From: Oenanthe sinensis
Taxonomy: Eukaryota; Streptophyta; Magnoliopsida; Apiales; Apiaceae
Assembly (NCBI GenBank): GCA_028671895.1
Contig: CM053813.1
Coordinates: 40,271,501 to 40,335,500, forward strand
Reading direction: 5' to 3'
Length of the DNA stretch: 64,000 bases
A program made the translations under genes and the position numbers. Shown here in pieces: positions 25,239-36,092 of this stretch; within the stretch, counting starts at the first letter, position 1; every line of letters starts with the position of its first letter. The notes below the pieces were generated by a model. The model was not told the origin of the DNA and did not search any database. It saw nothing but the letters and a program-made list of their open reading frames with translations.

Positions 25239-25879
25239 TCTATCTATTATATAATACTATAATATATATACTTTTGAAAAAATATTTTATTCATTATGAA
25301 TCTACTATTACACCCCTCTATTCAATTTATTTTTATTATTATACCTTTATAAATATTTCATCTGTCAACATTAATATACCTATCAACTATATAAATCAAT
25401 ATCTCATATATATTAATATATACTAATAAATATCTAAATAACTTCAAATTCTTTACTGTTTTCCCCTAACAACATAAAAAGTTACTTTATTCAATATAAT
25501 TATCAATTAATTTATAAAAGAAAAAACTTACTTATTAAAAAATATTTAATACATCTCATATTTAATACCTAATAGGCTAATACTATTATTATTTAAAGAA
25601 AATAATTGAGGGTAAACTAATAAACGCCTGAACAATTAAAATATAAGATAAATGAGAAGTCAACGTAGTTACTATAATACAAAAAACTCATTTTTTATTA
25701 CATTATTACAGTTTCTCCCATAATAGCAATAAAAACTATATAGTTTATTATATTAATTTATTTATTTATTAAAATATATAAACACATATAAAAAATTTAT
25801 TAGAACATGTAAAGTGAGTTATATATTATATTATTATATTATATATCTAATACTCCAACATGGAGTTCCTTTGAACAAA

Positions 25880-27655
25880 TTTAATCCTTGTGCATTTACA
25901 ATTTTACCCTGCGTCATTCAAATTATTGTGAATTTACACTTTTACCCAATATCAATTCTTTACATTCCAGCATGGTTCACCAGCCTTTGGAATACCCTGT
26001 CTCTTCGACTTTCCATATAACATCAGTTCAAACTTTTGCAGGTAAGAGATTTATTGATACTCTATGCTTGTAATTCTCTTTTTGAACCTGATGTAACAGG
26101 AGAAAAGGATTAATAAGCTTGCAGCAGGAGTGCACATAAATTTGGAGCACAGCTGCACCAGGTACTTAGCTGCAAACTCGGGCAATTTCACGAGAAGTGA
26201 ACTTTATTTTTTTGCTAAAAAAATAGTTTCGTTTTTTGATTAATTATCTGATGGATCATGTGTTGATATTTGCTTGTTGTTGCAACATCTTGTACTTTTC
26301 TGATCCCTGATCAAGAAAGAACAATCGATAAATTTCAGATTTGAAAAACAAATATGCTAAAATGTATTATACATAGCTTTAAGACTTAGTTTTCACTTTT
26401 ATAGGCTTTTAAAACAACATATCCTTTATTTTTAAATCAACGGTCCACCTCTTCTTCGGGATTATCAAAATGAGATATGATGTCAGGTAGTTTTGATATA
26501 ATATTATCATCATAATTTTGTTATGTTCGATCTGTCATTGATTATTTTTGATACAAACTTCTCATTGAGAGTTTTTTTTAATATGACTGGAAATTGAATC
26601 TAGATTATAGAAATATTTTATTGGTAAGTGTCATTTTGGTTGCAGTAGTATATCATGCTATCCAGTTAATCTCTCCTTAAAACTAGCATTATCTTAAAAT
26701 TGATTGTTGCTAATAACTTATATCATTTACACTGGTTTGTTGTTGACGTTCTTATGTTTTAGGGAAGATCAGAAAAAAGATGAGAAGTTATTGTGGGAAC
26801 TAGTGAAACAAAAAAGGAAATACCAACCATAAGACAGTTTATTTGCACAAACAGGATTCATGTGCACTGGGACCCACAATAAACAGCGCAAGTTAACGAG
26901 GGGGAGTTCTTCAATCCATTGCAAGCCCATAACAAGTAGTTGTGCTCATGGAGTAAATCCACAAACCCCGCGCTTGGATTACTTGATAACCCTGGGTTCG
27001 ACGCCTTCAGCAACTCAAAAGTACTTGTTGTGAAAGCATTACACCATGAGATTATGCTCAAGTGGTACATGGATTTCTAAAATATATGAATACGCTATTT
27101 AAGATAACTTTTCACTAGATGCCATTTGATTGTTTACATTTTGCATTGTACGTTTAGGTGTGACAGCAGGGTGAGGTACATTAGTAGAGAACTCTTACTA
27201 GGTCTGCTTTTTATGTTGATGTCAATGTGTTCATTAGTTTCTATCTTGTACTATTGCTGACTGACCTATTAGTTCCAATGGCCCCAATGGCCTTTCAGTA
27301 CGTTGTTTTCTACATTGCAACATAGAAGGATAATAAAAAAAATACACAGTACTTGTATTTCATTGTGCATTTACAATTTTTCCCTGCGCCATTCAAATCC
27401 TTGTGGATTTACACCTTTACCCTACAACAATTCTTTACATTCCAGCATGGTTCACCAACCATTGGAATACCCTGCCTCTTCGTCCTTTCATATAGCATCA
27501 ATTCAAGTTTTGCAGGTAAGATTTGTTGATAATCTATACTGTAATTCTCTCTTTAAGCATGATATACATGTTTGCTGCCTATATAGGGGAAAAGGCTTTA
27601 CTAGGCTTGCAGCATGGGTGCAGATAATTTTGGGGCACCGCTGCACCAGGTTCTA
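25880..27655 (+). repeat. Duplicated gene-like segment inside the Helitron
   Basis: Segments 25880-26165 and 27360-27655 are direct copies (shared TTCTTTACATTCCAGCATGG and TTGGAATACCCTG). Each contains TTGCAG followed by GTAAG, resembling an exon end with a splice donor, and about 70-80 bp later an AG-terminated tract leading into CTTGCAGCA[GT]G. The translation HSSMVHQPLEYP..SSFHI is shared, but I do not recognise a family. Confidence 0.5.
26858..27070 (-). other. Unassigned minus-strand ORF inside the Helitron
   Basis: A 70-codon frame with non-biased composition reads TSTFELLKASNPGLSSNPSA, then GFVDLLHEHNYLLWACNGLK. The stretch is GC-richer than its surroundings. It may be part of a captured host gene; no family recognised, and it may equally be a chance frame. 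Confidence 0.25.
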
Positions 27656-28852
27656 GGTGCATTCGAGGTTAAGTGTGCGTAACTCTTGTTAACACATGTT
27701 TTATCATAGCATATGTTATTTGTTTAGTTAGTTGTTGCCTTTCATATGCCATCATCCCTACATATTAGCTTGGCATTCACGTGCTATATAATAGTAGTGT
27801 ATCCCTAAATTCTTGTGATATTTTCTAGAAGTAGGATACACTTAGAATATTCTTTTTAAACTTTAAAAATGTTCCAACTATATTTTTCTTTTTAATAGAG
27901 TTATATGTTTATAAGCAGTATAGGTTTATGCAGTTGTATGATTTTAGAATGAATGATAGGATTGGGGTGGCATGGAATTTGAAATTTCAATTTTAATACT
28001 ATAAAATGAAGCTGAGGGTTCATAATGACAATATAGTTGGCATGCTTATATTACTGGTTTATATGTTTATTGGTAACAAACATGATTTCAAGTTTTGGTA
28101 GATTTTGGAGAAAATGCCTCGGAACATTATATTAAAATAGATATAAACATGGATCATACTGACGTTTTGCGTACTTCCTGGGAGAAGTGTAGCCAAAACT
28201 ACCTGCAAGTATGATTTGTCGCAAGCGTCTACGGAAAAGGCTTACACTTTGTATCTTACAAAACGATGTTGCATGATAAATGCAAGCTAACATAGGCAAA
28301 GGACAGTTCTGGTGTATATAAACTGGAAGATATACTCCAGTATTAACTAAATTGAACGTTTCAGCAACTCCTTCTCTTGATGCACATTTATATTCCATTT
28401 CTCATCCACTGGTTGTTCCGATAGAACCCATAATTTCCCCTATATTCTTAAGCACTTAACGTCTATTAGTACTTGCTGCTCATTTTGAAACTCTGGCCAC
28501 TAGCGGCCTCCTTGACTTCTACAAATAACATAGAGGCACGACAACACTAATATTCAAAATCGTCTTTACATGAATTGAAATAAACACTTAATAATTTGAA
28601 ATACTGAGACGCTTCTAAAATATATAATATACACTGTTAGCATTCGCTACGTCTTATCCTCTTCCATCTTATTATAAACTATATTCCACAACATTTCGCG
28701 CATTGCTTTTTCAGGTACTCTAGAGTGGCTGCTTCCATTTTACATCAGTCAGAACTCCCCCTTACACCAAATTAAAAATGCATTTGAGATACCTTCAAGC
28801 ATTGAAAATATACATAGAGCATGCCCGTGCCTTGCACGGGATTTAGAGCTAG

Positions 28853-31360
28853 TTGGGTTTAGTTGAATAAAAAATATAAGAACGGTTAGTAAACAACTCG
28901 AGTTTGGTTCGATTTCAGCTCGATTCGATTTTTTTGTGAACAAACTCGTGTTCTGCTTATTTATTATCGATTGGATTAGTCCGTTTAAGGGGGGGAAATT
29001 ATATTCAGCTCGGTTATATTTGTTTATACTCTCATATAATTTCAGAATATTTTTTTTGAACTACAATTAAAAATGGACTCATTATAAAAGTTAAACTTAA
29101 TATATTATATATAAGGAAATAAAGATAGTAAAAGTACGAGTTCGTGGTATTTTTGATGAATACATGGCCTGACTCTTATTTTGCTTGCAGTATGAATTAT
29201 AGTATGATTCCAAATAGATGTGGAAACTTTAACTTTAAGAAGGAAAGGACCCGTAATAAGTTAGAAATTTTTTAATTAAAGATTTCGTCAAACCATTTTA
29301 TGTATGTAAGTGAGCTAATTGGTGTTCGACTAAGATTACCACCGACATGAAATAATCATTAAATATTGAAGAAGTAAATTTGGCATCATTATCTAGGCAG
29401 ATTATTTAATGGGGTGGTCAAAATATTAGGCTTGTAATTTAATTATCTTAGCAAGTAATTAGCAAAGGTCATCTTTCGAGTTGAAAGCATACATGTGACC
29501 ATTTAGTTGAGGCATCGATTAAAATCATGAAATATCAAAATGGGCGAGAAGTTAAATGTGTATATCGTCTTGAACTCTCTCTAAAAAATTTAAAAACTAA
29601 TTTTAAAGTTTAACATGGATGGTTGGTGTGGTATGATCTTTTGGTTCCTAGGAGGATGTCCCGTAGAATTATTTATAATACGACGCATCATAAGTACTCT
29701 GAATGACCTGAATGACCAAATCTTTCATGTCAGAGGATAAATAATTTTAGATCAATAATTTTAGGGATAACGATATTATGAGGCTCAATGACTTTAATCC
29801 GAGTGCCATATAATCTAGAAGATACCGGAGGTAGTCTCCCTAAAATCTTTTTGTAACCTGTGACTATTAAAGTCACGAGAAGATATTTTTTTCCTGCTCT
29901 CGCTAATAGTTTCAACATGGCAATAATACGAATATCTTTAAAAATCGGAAGGTTTTTAGTTGACTTGCTAGAATATAGATTATTTTGTATGTGAATTAGT
30001 ATTTCATTTGGTAGAATAAAATTAACTTTATCAAAACCTTATATTATATTTGATACACCCAAAATCGTCTAAATTTGTGAGTTATTATTAGTTAATTATG
30101 AGAATATTTCTAATTTTATAAAATTTTGTGAGTGGTTGTGCAGTCAACAGTGCATATCTATCTCATACTTACACTATATATATATACAATCTTATAATCC
30201 GTGTCAAATACGGGATGACCAATATTTAAATAATTTTTTTTATTTATATTGATATTTAATATAAAATTTTATAATATTGAGAATTTATGTTAATACATAC
30301 GACATATTTTCTTATTTTGTATAAATTTATTAAAGATGTGAGTATAATAAATTAATTAAAAGAGTTATTTTGATAATAATTAAAAATTATTTATAGTAAA
30401 TACATTTTTATTTAACATAAATAGTTTTGTTATTTGGGCTTATAAAAGTTAAGTACAACAAATATCATTCTATTTAATATAAATATGTATATAATTTGGA
30501 CCCGTGTTATAATAAATATACATAGTTTGGATCTAAAAATAAAAATTTAATTAATATAGGTATGTATATATTTAGGGACCATATTATAATAATTAAAATT
30601 GTATTTAATATAAACATGTATATTTTTTAGGCATGTGGCCCAGTACTGTCAACCAACCGGCAATTTTTTTTAATATCTCATCTTTAATAATATAGTATAT
30701 ATATATAGAAGTGAATAACATTTTTATTAAAACAAAAAATATATAAAAAATAGAAACGTAAAATACATTATGTATAATGCAAATACATATATAAAAGCTA
30801 ATTATCTAGGTCGTAATATAGGTTAGAACCCATGTTTTACATTTAATGGTTCATCATTTCCTATCTCCTTATTACCTAAATTCCGGTAATAATTAACAAA
30901 ATTGGTCCCCACTATTCCGTTTTTAGATCTTTTAGATGAATGTTACATATTAATAAGATATTTTGGTGTGGAGCAAATACGAGCCCAATATACTCTAACC
31001 CCACATATGTGATAAAGACATATCTTTCTTGTAATGCCTTCCGATTATTTGAAACTTCATGTTGTCACTTTTGGTTACTAGAATTTTTGTAGTCATCACG
31101 TTGCCACTTCATATGACTAGAATTATACTAATTTTGAAATTTTTGATGAAAATTTCTTCATCTACAATTTCGTCCGTAACCCCGTTCTCCACTTCTCCTC
31201 TAGGTCCTTTCCCACCCTCATTCTTCTGAAATACCACAATACCACGTTATGTAACTGGACAGTGTCGATAAGATGTGCCTGATGATTTTTTTAATAATAA
31301 TTCATTGTTATTTTCTGCCATAAAAAGAAAAAATAACAACACGTCATATTTCTGAAAATT
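28853..31360. other. AT-rich intergenic DNA between the HSFA2 copies
   Basis: No supported gene. A 62-codon minus-strand frame at 29730-29918 (LLARAGKKYLLVTLIVTGYK) has no recognised family. A CCGTG..TACGG near 30190 resembles a hairpin but lacks a CTAR terminus. Otherwise low-complexity. Confidence 0.4.
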
Positions 31361-31450
31361 GAGCTTGAGGGAATGAAAGATCGAGAGAGTCTTTCGATCA
31401 TTTTAACATCAATAATTTTAACAGAAACCAGCCGTCATTATTAATATTCA
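31361..31450 (+). repeat. Left copy of a direct repeat flanking the plastid insert
   Basis: The ~85-bp sequence containing GAGCTTGAGGGAATGAAAGA and GAGTCTTTCGATCATTTT is repeated almost exactly at 31911-31995, on the other side of the plastid-derived DNA. The right copy belongs to the promoter block of HSFA2 copy 2. Confidence 0.8.
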
Positions 31451-31900
31451 ACTCCTGTTGTTTTCTTGATTTACCCAATTGGTCAAGGAAGTTTTTCTGA
31501 TGGCATGTCTCTAGAAATCTCTATCTCTGGTACTTGCAACTTTAATGTGGCACTGAATCAGAGACCTTCTCCCATTGGTAAATCCCCATTCTCGAAAGCG
31601 AAAAGCCTTTATTAAACAAAGAATGTGCTAAACTATTAGCTGGAGCAGAAATTGCGGCAGTTAAGAAATTGCAGCCTTCCAAATAGGAACTGGCCAATCC
31701 ATTGGTATACCATGAAGTTACAAAGGTTGTACCTGTGAACCGAAATAGGCACAAGGAAAGAGCAATAGACCTGACCATCCTACAAAAACGAAACGGTCCC
31801 TCCGTAACCGGTCATCCATAATATCAAATAAATCTTTTTCGTCTTTGGTAAATTTCCCAAGAGCTATAATCATAGTAATTCTCCTATTCAACTACTTCGA
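31451..31900. mobile_element. Nuclear plastid DNA insert (NUPT): chimera of psbA and psbD pieces
   Basis: On the minus strand from the ATG at 31873 the sequence reads as photosystem II D2 (psbD) 5' coding DNA (IIALGKFTKDEKDLFDIMDD), continuing as GTTFVTSWYTNGLASSYLEG and FLTAAISAPANSLAHSL; the psbD leader with its GGAG-type ribosome site is also present to ~31893. At 31452-31545 on the plus strand lies a D1 (psbA) piece reading FLIYPIGQGSFSDGM. Both carry changes that break function: a small deletion in psbD after CAYF, substitutions, and a short duplicated ATCTCT in psbA. Between them ~31546-31600 is of unclear origin. In plastid genomes these two genes lie far apart, so this is a rearranged, non-functional insert. 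Confidence 0.88.
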
Positions 31901-31905
31901 TATTT

Positions 31906-34138
31906 CTGAAAATTGAGCTTGAGGGAATGAAAGATCGAGAGAGTCTTTCGATCATTTTTATAGCAATAATTTTAACAGAAACTAGCCGTCATTATCTATT
32001 ACTATCAATATTATTAATATCAGATAATAGAGATTGACATAACTTTTCCATTTAAATTATTCTCGCTTAAAATTTTTGATTTTCGTGGATTTTTTTAACA
32101 ATTAGGTAGTATTGTTGAAGTATCACAGATTTTTTTTTTTAAATTTGTTTATGTGTGCAATTGCAGATTTTTTTTTCTATGAAAAAATGATCAAAGAAAT
32201 ATAAGATTTATTGTCTTATTAAAGACTTATAAAATTGTGTTCACAGTCTCATTTCCAACACAAATAGAATTGTCTGCTTAATCTATATACTACTTCTATG
32301 GTCATGACAGCCTTCAATTTGCATACTTGTTACTTATTAGAGAGATACGTGGCATCGTCTCCTACGTGTCATCGTCTCCTTTGACAGATTAGACACGTAA
32401 TCCAGTAACATATCAATATTAAAATAAGATATGATCCAGTAGTAATCAAGTGGGACACATGCATGATGCATCCCATACCTTTTCCATAATCGAGTTCCAG
32501 AAAGCTCTTATCTAATTTAGAGAAGAAGCTTAATACATAGAACAGCCCCTCCTTCTATAACTTCTAAGAACATTCTATTTATAAAAATATTACTTCTCTT
32601 AGAGAGCTAGAACTTTCTTTTCTTCTTCTAAGTTGCAACACAGTCAACTTAAAGTATTCTAAGCAGACCCCATGCCTCTCCCATACCTTTTCCCATGATA
32701 TCAAATAGTTCCAGAAAGTCCTATAGAAGAAGCACCCTTCCAATATATAGAACCACCCTTCCAATAACTTCTAAGAACATTCTATGTATAAAAATATTAC
32801 TTCTCTTAGAAGAGGCTAGAAGCATCTTATGTTCAACTTAAAGTATGCACCTCTTAAGGTGGATACTAAGGTAGACATCTTTTAAATTTTCTTGTAAGTT
32901 TCACACATTTCAATTCTTGATACATATTTTAGTCATAAGATCGCAACAAATACATATAAATAAATAATTTAATCATTTATTGTTAAATATTTACTTATCA
33001 TTCATTTTACATCATTCATAAATTAAAAAAATAAATAATTAAATAGTTAATATAAATCTCATTTTAAATTAGACAAAGATCAGTAGCACATAAAATAAAG
33101 TAAACAAGTAATCAGGTACATAGGAAGTATATCAGTAGTGAATTTATTTAGAATTATATTGATTTCGAGATTTCTCGTGAAAATTTGCAGCCGTCAATAT
33201 TTATTACTGTCAATATTATTAGTAAGTCAGAGAATATGGATTGATATAACTTTTTTCATTTAAATTACTATCGCATAAAAAAATTGATTTTCGTGGAATT
33301 TTTATAATAATAAATAGTATTGTTATAGCATCACAGTTTTTTATATAAATTTATTTATGTATACAATTGCAGATTTTTTTAAATTCTTCAATGAAAAAAT
33401 GATGAAAGAAATATCAGATTTATTATCTTATTAAAGACTTACTCCGTATAAAATTGTATTGAGTCTCATTTCCAGCACACAGAATTGTCTGCTTAATCTA
33501 TATACTACGTCATGACAGCCTTCAACTTGCACAAATAATCGTTACTTATAAGAGAAAGATACGTGGCATCATCTCCTACGTGTCATCGTCTCCTTTGACA
33601 GATTAGACACGTAATCCAGTATTGTGAAACCGTGGTTCACTATAAAGATATGATCCAGTAATCAAGTGGGACACATGCATGATGCATCAACCAATGAAAT
33701 TGCATGTAACATGCATTGAAAATCAAAATAATTGTACTCCATGCCTCTCCCATACCTTTTCCATAATATCAAATAGTTCCAGAAAGTTCCTATCTAATAT
33801 AGAGAAGAAGCTTCATATGTAGAACAACCCCTCCTTCTATAACTTCTAAGAACATTCTATTTATAAAAATATTACTTCTCTTAGAAGAGGTTAGAACCAT
33901 CTTATCTTCTTATAAGTTGAAACACAGTTAACTTAGAGTATTCACCTCTTAAGAAGGTGGATACTAAGATAGCTATATATCTTTTAAATTTTCTTGTAAG
34001 TTTTCACACATTTCAATTCTTGATACATTTACATATTTGTGCAATGGTATGCAAGTATGTATGTATGTATGTGTTTACTAAAGTTTGGATGTTTCATGTT
34101 GTGTGTGTACAGGTTTGTATATTTTTGTAATCTTGATC
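31906..34138 (+). promoter_or_regulatory. Duplicated promoter block upstream of HSFA2 copy 2
   Basis: The proximal unit (about 33165-34040) is preceded by a related unit (about 31950-32935), offset ~1.1-1.2 kb, that is not followed by a gene. HSE-like sites TTCCAGAAAG(C/T)(T)C(C/T) lie at 32495, 32709 and 33777; the last, TTCCAGAAAGTTCC, is a perfect three-unit HSE. The second motif TTCTAAGAACATTC is at 32562, 32769 and 33844. ABRE/G-box cores occur at 32345-32395 and at 33561 (ACGTGGC), 33578 (ACGTGTC) and 33606 (GACACGT). A TATTTATAAA is at about 33859. The same modules precede copy 1. Function as a heat-inducible promoter is inference. Confidence 0.62.
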
Positions 34139-36023
34139 ATGAGTAATTCATACTTAGTTAATAAGAATTGTCAAGGATCAAATTCATCAAGTGGGGATCA
34201 GGGAGAGATGATGATGATGATGATCTTGCCATTGCCAGTGCCAGTGGAGGGGCTAAATGAAACAGGCCCTCCACCTTTTCTAAACAAAACTTTTGATATG
34301 GTGGATGATCCAGCCACTTCTCACATTGTTTCTTGGAGCAGAGGGGGTTTTAGTTTCTCAGTGTGGGACCCTGAAGTTTTTTCCACCAATCTTTTACCAA
34401 GTTACTTCAAGCATAGTAACTTCTCAAGCTTTTTGAGGCAGCTCAGTACTTATGTGAGTACTCTTGTTTCTTGATACTCTTCTGTTTATGCATATTGTTT
34501 ATTTGGTTTGTTTTTGTCCTGGAGTTCATCTAGACTTGTCATTTGGGTGATTTTAATCTATTTTTAAACCAGAATCCTTGCTGTGGTGATATGTTTTACT
34601 TCGAGCAATTGATATGCCTTGCTAAGATCTATAGAATGAGAGCAAACAATTGTGTATTTCGAAGGTGCATATCGGTGCTATTCTGAATTGAAGTTTTCGG
34701 AAAATATTATTACCAAATCCCCAATTCAAACAATGCTCTGAATTTCTTACAGAGTCCTAGGAACTCCGATTCATTTCATGCTTTCGGTCTTAGTAGTAAT
34801 CCAATTCTTTTTATAACTGAAGCTTGTAGGCTGTTGATGTTCAAAGATGCTGCCACTATTCTCTCCCAAATGAAGTATACTGTTGCTGCCAAGACAAATT
34901 TATTACTAATAAACTTTTTGTTGGGAAGTTATCTTCACAAGAGAAGATAAAGTGATCTCTGTAACCTTCTGCATCAAAATCACAAGGCAATGATCGATTT
35001 CGTAAATGCCTTAATATATGGTTTCCCATTATATTGAAATCAGTCATGTCAAACATAGGCACAGAAATATATAATGTACATGTTAAATACATATACCAGC
35101 TTCTTATTGCTGATTTCCTGTCTACTTTGCATAATATAATCTCTGTGTTTTTATGTGTCTGGTCAAGCAGAATTCCTTGATAATTACTTGGTTCAAGATC
35201 TTAATTTGTCCCAGTTGAAGCCATTATTACAACAGAATGCTAGAAGCTTGATATAGAAGATTTTAGCTTTCTGACCGAAGAATCGAGAAATTATGTAATT
35301 AATCACAAACTGTTGTTGACCTTTGGAAATGGATTCTAACTGATGCAGGGTTTTAGAAAGATTGATCCAGATTTGTGGGAGTTTGCTAATGAAGCATTTA
35401 TAATGGGTCAGAAGCATCTTCTGAAGAATATTAGGAGAGGAAAGGCGCCTTCACAGCCTCCATGTCCACAAAAACATATTCTTGAACCTTGTGTTGAAGT
35501 TGGACAGTTTGAAATGGGCAGGGAAGTCGATTGTCTGAAGCGTGACAAACAGGTTCTTCTGATGGAAGTTGCAAAACTTAGACACCAGCAGCAGAACACT
35601 AGAGCTTTCCTTTCATCCATGGAGCAGAGGCTACAAGGGACAGAAAAGAAACAGCAACATATGATGAGTTTCCTAGCAAGAGCCATACAAAATCCTGCAT
35701 TTATAAACAACTTGGTCCAGCTAAAGGAGAAAAGAAAGGAACTTGAAGGCTGCATTACTAAAAAAAGGCAGCGTCCAATTGATGAAGCCCATAAAGGTTT
35801 TGAAGCTGGAGATCAAGGAGTGCTAAGGCCTATCAAGGCCAAGCCTACAGAATTCGGAGATTATTATGGGCTTCCGGTGTCTGACCTCGACATACTTGCA
35901 TTAGAAATTCAGGGATTTGGTAGAGTGAGGAGTGAGGAAGAGGAAGAACTTGGAGTGTTTCTGAAACCTGAGAGTGAAGATGAACTTGACGAGGAATTCT
36001 GGGAAGAACTATTAAATAATTAG
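34139..36023 (+). CDS. HSFA2: HSFA2 paralogue (copy 2) lacking the C-terminal export signal
   Basis: Exons 34139-34453 and 35349-36023 join in phase 0 at the conserved HSF intron, giving 329 residues against 366 for copy 1. Present: DNA-binding domain, CVEVG box, HR-A/B coiled coil, basic KKRQRP, and the AHA motif EFWEELLN. A 16-nt deletion relative to copy 1 (its 20937-20952) brings TAG into frame right after ELLNN. The former export-signal codons (LAHRMG) still lie untranslated at ~36050-36090. Odd changes: the recognition helix reads FLRQLSTY where copy 1 and plant HSFs have RQLNTY, LLPSYFKH replaces LLPRYFKH, and the basic cluster is KNIRRGK instead of RNIRRRK. It may be a nucleus-retained activator, a weak DNA binder, or a decaying gene. 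The start is the first in-frame ATG, shared with copy 1. Confidence 0.85.
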
Positions 36024-36092
36024 GTGCGAGTGGAAACGAAGAAGATGAAGAGGAAGATATCAGTGTCCTGGCTCATAGGATGGGTTATTAGG
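36024..36092 (+). pseudogene. Untranslated remnant of the HSFA2 C-terminus
   Basis: GTGCGAGTGGAAACGAAGAA and onward is nearly identical to the copy 1 coding sequence for the acidic stretch and LAHRMG. It lies behind the new stop codon of copy 2 and ends in another stop (GGTTATTAG) where copy 1 reads GFLGSSPK. It marks how recent the truncation is. Confidence 0.8.

Larger units (their letters stand above)
25239..28852 (+). mobile_element. Helitron-like element, 3.6 kb, carrying gene-like segments
   Basis: The element starts TCTATCTATTATATAATACT immediately after the CTAA end of the preceding element. It ends with stem CCCGTGC-CTT-GCACGGG (28824-28840), an 8-nt spacer and CTAG (28849-28852). 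The bases A before and T after fit insertion between A and T. No Rep/helicase is encoded, so it would be non-autonomous. It contains two copies of an exon/intron-like segment (25880-26165 and 27360-27655) and a minus-strand open frame at 26858-27070, consistent with captured host sequence. The pairing of this 5' end with this 3' end is inferred; the 3' end is the stronger evidence. Confidence 0.6.

Noticed and set aside
30180..30215. Hairpin CCGTG..TACGG as a Helitron 3' end
   Set aside because: No CTAR at the expected distance on either strand.
31546..31600. A third plastid gene piece between psbA and psbD
   Set aside because: I could not recognise a plastid gene in this short stretch; it may be diverged psbD or filler sequence.
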